A stretch of 64,000 bases of DNA, taken from contig NZ_JACYHB010000014.1 of the NCBI RefSeq assembly GCF_014837295.1, positions 1 through 64,000 of the forward strand, written 5' to 3'. Source of the stretch: Cellulosimicrobium arenosum (lineage in GTDB: Bacteria; Actinomycetota; Actinomycetes; Actinomycetales; Cellulomonadaceae). The first letter of the stretch is position 1. Every line of letters begins with the position of its first letter. Positions 59,331 through 64,000 of the stretch are shown piece after piece. The notes below the pieces were generated by a model. It did no database searches and was not told the DNA's origin. It worked only from the letters and a program-made list of their open reading frames with translations. Both the position numbers and the translations under genes were made by a program.

Positions 59331-60269
59331 ATGACCGACGTCTCCCGTCTCGCCCAGGTCCGGGCCCGGCTCGACCTCCCGGTCGCGCGCCGGGCCACGG
59401 GCCTGCTCGAGGGACGTCACCGCTCCATCTACAAGGGGCACGGCCAGGACTTCGACGACCTGCACCTGTACGCGCCCGGCGAGGACGTCGGCGACATCGA
59501 CTGGAAGTCGTCGGCGCGTGCCGGCATCCCGGTGATCCGGCGGTTCGTGCGCGAGTCCAACCTCAACCTCGTGCTCGTCGTCGACACGGGCCGCACCCTG
59601 GGCGCGACCGCGCCGAGCGGCGAGACCAAGGCCGACGTCGCGGGCTTCTGCTGCGCTCTCGTGGCCTACATCGCCCGGGACCGCGGGGACAGGGTCGCGC
59701 TCGTCGCGGGTGACGCCGAGCGCCTCGTGCAGCTCCCGCCGCGCGCGAGCACGCAGGACCTCGAGGTGCTGCTGCGCACGGTCGAGAACCAGTGGAGCCC
59801 GGACGCGCCCGCGAACGACCTGACGCGAGCGCTCGACCGCGCCATGACCGCGTTCCGCAGCCGCTCCCTCATGGTGGTCATCACCGACGAGGCCCGCCCG
59901 GACGCCCGCCACGAGCAGGTGCTGCGCACGCTGCGCGTGCGCCACGAGCTCATGGTCGTGCAGGTCGCGGACCTGTCCGCGCTCTCGGTCCGGGTGCCCG
60001 ACGCCGCGGGCTCCCCCACCCGTGCGGGCCGGGGCCGGCGTCGGGACCGGGAGATCGAGGACGTCGACGGCACGCTGGACCTGCCGGCGTTCCTGCGAGG
60101 CCGCCCCGAGCTCGCGCACGCCGCCGAGGCCGCGTCGCACGAGCGGCGCGCCGAGGTCGCCGACCGCCTGCGCCGCCTGCAGATCCCGGGCGTGACCGTC
60201 ACCGGCACCGAGGACGTCGTGCCGCGCTTCGTCGAGCTGTTGGGGAGGCAGAAGCGTGCCCGTCGATGA
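59331..60269 (+). CDS. DUF58-domain (VWA-like) protein
   Basis: The 312-residue protein has the DUF58 core YKGHGQDFDDLHLYAPGEDV, IDWKSSARAGIPVIRRFVRE and a VWA-like fold (LNLVLVVDTGRTLGATAPSG). It follows moxR by 22 bases and overlaps the next gene. DUF58 proteins are usual MoxR partners and substrate adaptors. Cytosolic, no membrane helix seen. Confidence 0.92.
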   Translation: MTDVSRLAQVRARLDLPVARRATGLLEGRHRSIYKGHGQDFDDLHLYAPGEDVGDIDWKSSARAGIPVIRRFVRESNLNLVLVVDTGRTLGATAPSGETKADVAGFCCALVAYIARDRGDRVALVAGDAERLVQLPPRASTQDLEVLLRTVENQWSPDAPANDLTRALDRAMTAFRSRSLMVVITDEARPDARHEQVLRTLRVRHELMVVQVADLSALSVRVPDAAGSPTRAGRGRRRDREIEDVDGTLDLPAFLRGRPELAHAAEAASHERRAEVADRLRRLQIPGVTVTGTEDVVPRFVELLGRQKRARR

Positions 60270-60750
60270 GCTCGTCGACCCCGTCGGCTACTCCGGCTGG
60301 TGGACCGTGGCCGGTCTCGGTCTGCTGCTCCTGGCCGGGGCGGTCGTGTTCGCCGTGCTGTGGTTCACCCGTGCGCGCGCCGTGGAGAAGGACGTCCGGC
60401 CTCCCGCCGGGGGGTACCTGTCCGCCGACCGGTGGGCGGCTCTGCGCAGCGAGTACGAGGCGCGGCTCGACGCCGTCGAGCGCCGCTACCACGAGGGGGA
60501 GCTCGACGAGCGGGCCCTGCACCTCGCGCTGTCCGCCGAGGTGCGCGCCTTCGCGAGCCGCCGGCTCGGGCAGGACGCGTCGTCCATGACGCTCTCGGAG
60601 ATCCAGCAGCTCTCCGGCGCGGGACACCTGACGCAGCTCATCGCGAGCTACTACCGGCCGTCCTTCGCCGAGGACCAGGACCCGCGCGCGCACGAGGTCG
60701 ACCCCGGGTCGTCCGTCGCCCGCGCCCGGACCGTGGTGAGGACCTGGTGA
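60256..60750 (+). CDS. DUF4381-like membrane protein of the MoxR operon
   Basis: The 164-residue protein has one N-terminal helix (VAGLGLLLLAGAVVFAVLWF) and a helical cytoplasmic tail (RSEYEARLDAVERRYHEGEL, LHLALSAEVRAFASRRLG). It overlaps the DUF58 gene by 14 bases and the next by three. It resembles the small membrane component found in Bat-like operons; the exact role is unknown. GTG start. Confidence 0.75.
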   Translation: MPVDELVDPVGYSGWWTVAGLGLLLLAGAVVFAVLWFTRARAVEKDVRPPAGGYLSADRWAALRSEYEARLDAVERRYHEGELDERALHLALSAEVRAFASRRLGQDASSMTLSEIQQLSGAGHLTQLIASYYRPSFAEDQDPRAHEVDPGSSVARARTVVRTW

Positions 60751-61799
60751 GCGGGCCGCAGAGCACGATCCTGTGGCCGTGGGTCTGGGTCGGGGTCGTC
60801 GTCGGGGTGCTCGCCGCGGGCGGGATCGCGTGGTGGCTGGCCCGCCGTCGCCGGGCGGACCGCACGGGCGGCGAGGTGCTGTGGGTCGCGAACTCGGCGT
60901 ACCTCGCCCGTCTCCCCGCCTTCACGGCCTGGGTGCGGCGGTACCGGCTGCTGCAGGGCGTGGTCGCGGTGGGCCTGCTCGTCGGTGTGGTCGGCGCGGG
61001 CGCCGTCGCGGCCCGACCGGCGCAGACGGACGTCGTCACCGACCGGCTCGGCACGCGCGACATCGTGCTGTGCCTGGACGTGTCGGGGTCGATGCTCCCC
61101 TACGACGGCGCGGTGCTGAAGGTGTACCAGGAGCTGGTCGAGAACTTCGAGGGGGAGCGCATCGCGCTGTCGATCTGGAACTCGTCCTCGCGGACCGTCT
61201 TCCCGCTCACCGACGACTACACGCTCGTCCAGGAACAGCTGCAGGCGGGCGTCGACGCCGTGGACAAGGACCCCTCCGACTTCGACTGGGACGGCAGCGA
61301 CGACGCCGAGATCCTCGAGTTCGCGCAGTTCACCGCGGGCACGACGGCGAACCTGGCCGGCGCGAGCCTCGTCGGCGACGGGCTCGCGAACTGCGCGCTC
61401 CAGTTCGACGAGGAGGACACCGACCGCTCGCGCTCGATCATCCTCGCGACGGACAACTACGTGTCCGGCGAGCCGATCTACACGCTCGAGGAGGCCGCGG
61501 ACCTCGTGTCCTCACGCGACATCACGCTGAACGGGCTCTACGGGGGCACGGAGTTCTACCGGGACACCCCGGAGGAGACGGAGTACCGCGAGACCGTCGA
61601 GGACGGTGGCGGCCTGTACTTCTTCGCCGACGACCCGTCGGCCGTCCAGAGCATGGTCGACGACGTCGTCGCACAGCAGGCCGTCGAGCTCGACGCCACC
61701 CCGGAGGTGCAGGTCACGGACCGTCCCGCCGGCTGGTTCCTCGTCGCGCTCGGCGGCGTGGCGGTCCTGCTCGTCGCCGCGTGGCGGGTCAGGGAGTGA
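60747..61799 (+). CDS. VWA-domain membrane protein (BatA-like)
   Basis: The 350-residue protein has N-terminal helices, a VWA domain with the MIDAS Asp-x-Ser-x-Ser in IVLCLDVSGSMLPYDGAV, the later FTAGTTANLAGASLVGDGL Thr and a C-terminal helix (WFLVALGGVAVLLVAAWRV). The VWA part should lie outside the membrane. It works with MoxR and the second VWA gene. GTG start overlaps the preceding gene. Confidence 0.9.
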   Translation: MSGPQSTILWPWVWVGVVVGVLAAGGIAWWLARRRRADRTGGEVLWVANSAYLARLPAFTAWVRRYRLLQGVVAVGLLVGVVGAGAVAARPAQTDVVTDRLGTRDIVLCLDVSGSMLPYDGAVLKVYQELVENFEGERIALSIWNSSSRTVFPLTDDYTLVQEQLQAGVDAVDKDPSDFDWDGSDDAEILEFAQFTAGTTANLAGASLVGDGLANCALQFDEEDTDRSRSIILATDNYVSGEPIYTLEEAADLVSSRDITLNGLYGGTEFYRDTPEETEYRETVEDGGGLYFFADDPSAVQSMVDDVVAQQAVELDATPEVQVTDRPAGWFLVALGGVAVLLVAAWRVRE

Positions 61800-61806
61800 G
61801 GGACCG

Positions 61807-62868
61807 ATGACGCTCCAGCCGCTGCTCCCCTGGTGGGCGCTCGTCCTGCTCGTCGTGCCGCTGCTCGCGTTCACGGTGTGGCAGTCGGTCGTCGCCGGTC
61901 GGCCCGGGCCCGACGGCGCACCCCGCCCCGGTGCCCCGCGCGCGGCCTGGCTGCGGCGGACCGGCGCCGTCGTGCTGCTCGCGGTCATCGGGATCGGCCC
62001 GTCGGTGGTCTCGACGACGACGGACGACACGGTGACGAACGTCGACATGTTCTTCGTCGTCGACCGCACCGGGTCGATGGGCGCGGAGGACTACGGCACC
62101 GGCGGCGACCAGCAGCGGCTCGACGGCGTCCGGTCCGACATCGTGGGCCTCACCGAGGACATCCCCGGCGCCCGGTACTCGATCATCTCGTTCGACTCGC
62201 AGGCCTCGCGCCAGCTCCCGCTGACGACCGACGCGCACGCCATCGAGTCGTGGGCCCAGACGGTCCACCAGGAGATCACGCTGTACTCGCAGGGCTCGCT
62301 CACCGACCGTCCGCTCGACGAGCTGACCGCTGCGCTGACCGGCGCGGCCGAGCAGAACCCGGGGAACACGCGCCTCGTGTTCTTCCTGAGCGACGGCGAG
62401 CAGACCGCCGACGGCGAGCCGCGCTCGTTCGCCGACGTCGCTCCCCTGGTCGACGGCGGCGCCGTGCTCGGCTACGGCACCGAGGACGGCGGCCGCATGA
62501 AGGAGTACGACCCGGACGTGGACCCCGCCGACGCGCAGTACATCGTCGACCCGTCGCAGACCGGTGCGGACGGCGTCGCGCCCGACGCGCTGTCCATGAT
62601 CGACGAGGACACGCTGACCGAGCTCGCGGACCAGCTCGGCGTGCCGTACGTGCACCGCACCGAGCCGGCCGACACCGCGGCGCTCGTCGAGGGCGTCGAC
62701 CCGGAGCAGGTCGCCGCCGACGGGCGGCGCGAGATCACCACCTACCGCCCGGTGGTGTGGCCGCTCGCGCTGGCTCTCGCCGTGCTGCTCGGCGTCGAGG
62801 CATGGTTCTGGGCCCGGTCGGCGAGCCGCCCGGTCGTCACGACCCGCAGGCCGGAGGTACGCCGATGA
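61807..62868 (+). CDS. VWA-domain membrane protein (second, BatB-like)
   Basis: The 353-residue protein has two N-terminal helices, a VWA domain with MIDAS-like DRTGSMG (Asp-x-Thr-x-Ser in FFVVDRTGSMGAEDY), RLVFFLSDGEQTADGEPR and a C-terminal helix (VVWPLALALAVLLGVEAWFW). It follows BatA-like by seven bases and overlaps the next gene. A homologue pair like this is usual in MoxR operons. Confidence 0.9.
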   Translation: MTLQPLLPWWALVLLVVPLLAFTVWQSVVAGRPGPDGAPRPGAPRAAWLRRTGAVVLLAVIGIGPSVVSTTTDDTVTNVDMFFVVDRTGSMGAEDYGTGGDQQRLDGVRSDIVGLTEDIPGARYSIISFDSQASRQLPLTTDAHAIESWAQTVHQEITLYSQGSLTDRPLDELTAALTGAAEQNPGNTRLVFFLSDGEQTADGEPRSFADVAPLVDGGAVLGYGTEDGGRMKEYDPDVDPADAQYIVDPSQTGADGVAPDALSMIDEDTLTELADQLGVPYVHRTEPADTAALVEGVDPEQVAADGRREITTYRPVVWPLALALAVLLGVEAWFWARSASRPVVTTRRPEVRR

Positions 62869-63881
62869 GCTGGAACGGACCGCCGTCGTACGGGGGTGCA
62901 CCGCTGCCCACGGATGCCGCGACGCACGCGCGCAAGGCCCGCGTGCGGCGTCGGACCTGGTGGTTGGTCGGCACCATGCCGCTCGTCGTCGTCCTGGTCG
63001 TGCTCGGCGTCAGGCTGACGTTCCTGGCGCCGATCGCGTCGTCCGCGAAGGACGACTACGACGCGAGCGACTACCAGGGCGCGGAGACCTCGTACGAGGG
63101 CCAGAAGACGATGAACATCGTCGACCCGTGGAAGGCCCACTACAACGCGGGGACCGCCGGCGCGGCGACGCAGGACTCCTGGGCGCTCTACGACGCGACC
63201 TCGTCGTTGCACACGGCGTACGAGCTGGCGCACGACGAGTCCCCCGAGGTGCGCTGCATGATCCAGACGAACCTGTCGCTCACGTACGAGCTGACGGGTG
63301 ACTCGGACCTGGCGTACTCGCAGGACGCGGCGGCCGAGCTCGAGGCGGTCGAGGACGCGCTCGCAGCTCGTGAGGCGGGCCAGGACTACGACGAGAGCGT
63401 GCTCGACCCGGACGGGGACGGCACCGAGGTCGACCCGGACGAGCTGCGGGCGACGGCGGACGACTACGCCCAGTACGCGCAGCAGGAGTTCGCGACGGCC
63501 GAGCAGATCCGGGGCTGGCCGGACTGCGCGCAGTCGGAGCAGACGCCGGAGCAGGAGGAGCAGGACGAGGCCGCCGTCCAACGTCTGCAGGACAAGCAGC
63601 AGCAGGCCGAGGACGCGCGCCCCCCCGAGGAGGGCGAGGGCGACCCGCAGGAGGGCGAGGGCGGCGAGTCCGAGGACGACGGCGGCGAGTCCGAGGAGCC
63701 CCAGACCGAGGCGGAGCGCGAGGAGCAGGAGCGCCAGGAGAAGCTGGACGAGCAGAACTCCGACGCGCAGGACGAGCAGGAGGAGCTCGAGCAGGAGTAC
63801 AACAACCTGTACGGCGACGAACCGGGATCGGGCGGCGAGTCGGGCGACGACAGCGGGGGCGGCGGCACCAAGAACTGGTGA
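62865..63881 (+). CDS. Membrane-anchored TPR-like protein with acidic coiled tail
   Basis: The 338-residue protein has one helix (TWWLVGTMPLVVVLVVLGVR), a TPR-like helical part (DASDYQGAETSYEGQKTMNI, CMIQTNLSLTYELTGDSDLA) and a highly charged tail rich in Glu, Gln and Gly (EAEREEQERQEKLDEQ). It is the last gene of the MoxR operon, overlapping the VWA gene by four bases (ATGA). This matches the BatC-like position. The tail is unusual in composition. Confidence 0.8.
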   Translation: MSWNGPPSYGGAPLPTDAATHARKARVRRRTWWLVGTMPLVVVLVVLGVRLTFLAPIASSAKDDYDASDYQGAETSYEGQKTMNIVDPWKAHYNAGTAGAATQDSWALYDATSSLHTAYELAHDESPEVRCMIQTNLSLTYELTGDSDLAYSQDAAAELEAVEDALAAREAGQDYDESVLDPDGDGTEVDPDELRATADDYAQYAQQEFATAEQIRGWPDCAQSEQTPEQEEQDEAAVQRLQDKQQQAEDARPPEEGEGDPQEGEGGESEDDGGESEEPQTEAEREEQERQEKLDEQNSDAQDEQEELEQEYNNLYGDEPGSGGESGDDSGGGGTKNW

Positions 63882-63962
63882 CCCGGAGAGCGACCCGGCG
63901 AGGCTCGCGTCGTCGGGGGCGGTTGCGGTCGCGTGGGCGCCAGGGTCGCTGCCGCACTGGCC

Positions 63963-63991
63963 TTGACGCCGGGTATGTGATCGCTCACAAT
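63963..63991 (+). promoter_or_regulatory. LacI-type promoter and operator at the window edge
   Basis: TTGACG (63963-63968) and CACAAT (63986-63991) are spaced 17 bases. Between and over them lies TGTGA-TCGC-TCACA (63976-63989), the classic LacI/GalR-type operator form. It should drive a gene just beyond the window, often a sugar ABC transporter or the regulator itself. Confidence 0.65.
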
Positions 63992-64000
63992 GGCTGGACC

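Overview
The window is very GC-rich and uses many GTG starts. Its families are typical of Actinomycetota: a DtxR-type iron box, PPOX and DinB families, a MoxR-DUF58-VWA cluster, a TipA-like MerR regulator and a CopD-CtaG fusion. The style suggests Micrococcales (Cellulomonas/Cellulosimicrobium-like), but no rRNA or other phylogenetic marker is present, so this is inference. No tRNA, rRNA or CRISPR array was found.

Layout. (1) About 1-8.2 kb is an unstable accessory zone. It holds IS30 and IS3 transposase debris, an IS3 element interrupting a DNA-binding gene, an RHS/YD-repeat protein whose two ends lie in different frames from its middle, a 28-aa membrane peptide behind it, and broken Excalibur, DUF1016 and Toprim pieces. 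It also holds a HicAB pair whose toxin gene carries an in-frame amber codon. (2) 8.2-22 kb is ordinary chromosome: DinB, TetR-MFS, iron-boxed heme oxygenase, FdhF/YdeP-FdhD, a TipA-like MerR regulator, HAD, MazG, a MarR/cupin pair and an ArsR-CDF-kinase-like run. (3) 21.5-34.6 kb has an ABC exporter with a divergent TetR, phosphoglucomutase, fumarate reductase FrdAB without anchor subunits, a lipoprotein, MFS, pyruvate oxidase and a PrsW-type protease. (4) 34.7-44.5 kb has NfeD-flotillin, a two-component system, TetR with a membrane exporter, another MFS and a sugar isomerase. (5) 44.6-57.6 kb has an NHL/thioredoxin protein, a trypsin-like protease with a small stand-alone companion, a WYL regulator facing a hydrolase, a chimeric decayed hydrolase, an internally duplicated small protein, an S9 peptidase, an AbiEi/nuclease-like protein and CopD-CtaG. 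(6) 58.3-63.9 kb is a tightly overlapping MoxR-DUF58-VWA-VWA operon, followed by a LacI-like promoter at the window edge.

The most unusual DNA-level features are two short palindromic repeat families. One (CCGAGGTAGTACC type) is clustered six times in 123 bp between merR and fdhD, with a diverged copy after pgm. The other (CGCCGAACACGAC type, about 64 bp) occurs three times. Both families sit at gene ends and supply in-frame stop codons (TAG and TGA) to the genes they terminate. Many starts also have a -10-like hexamer about 6 nt upstream, which suggests widespread leaderless transcription.
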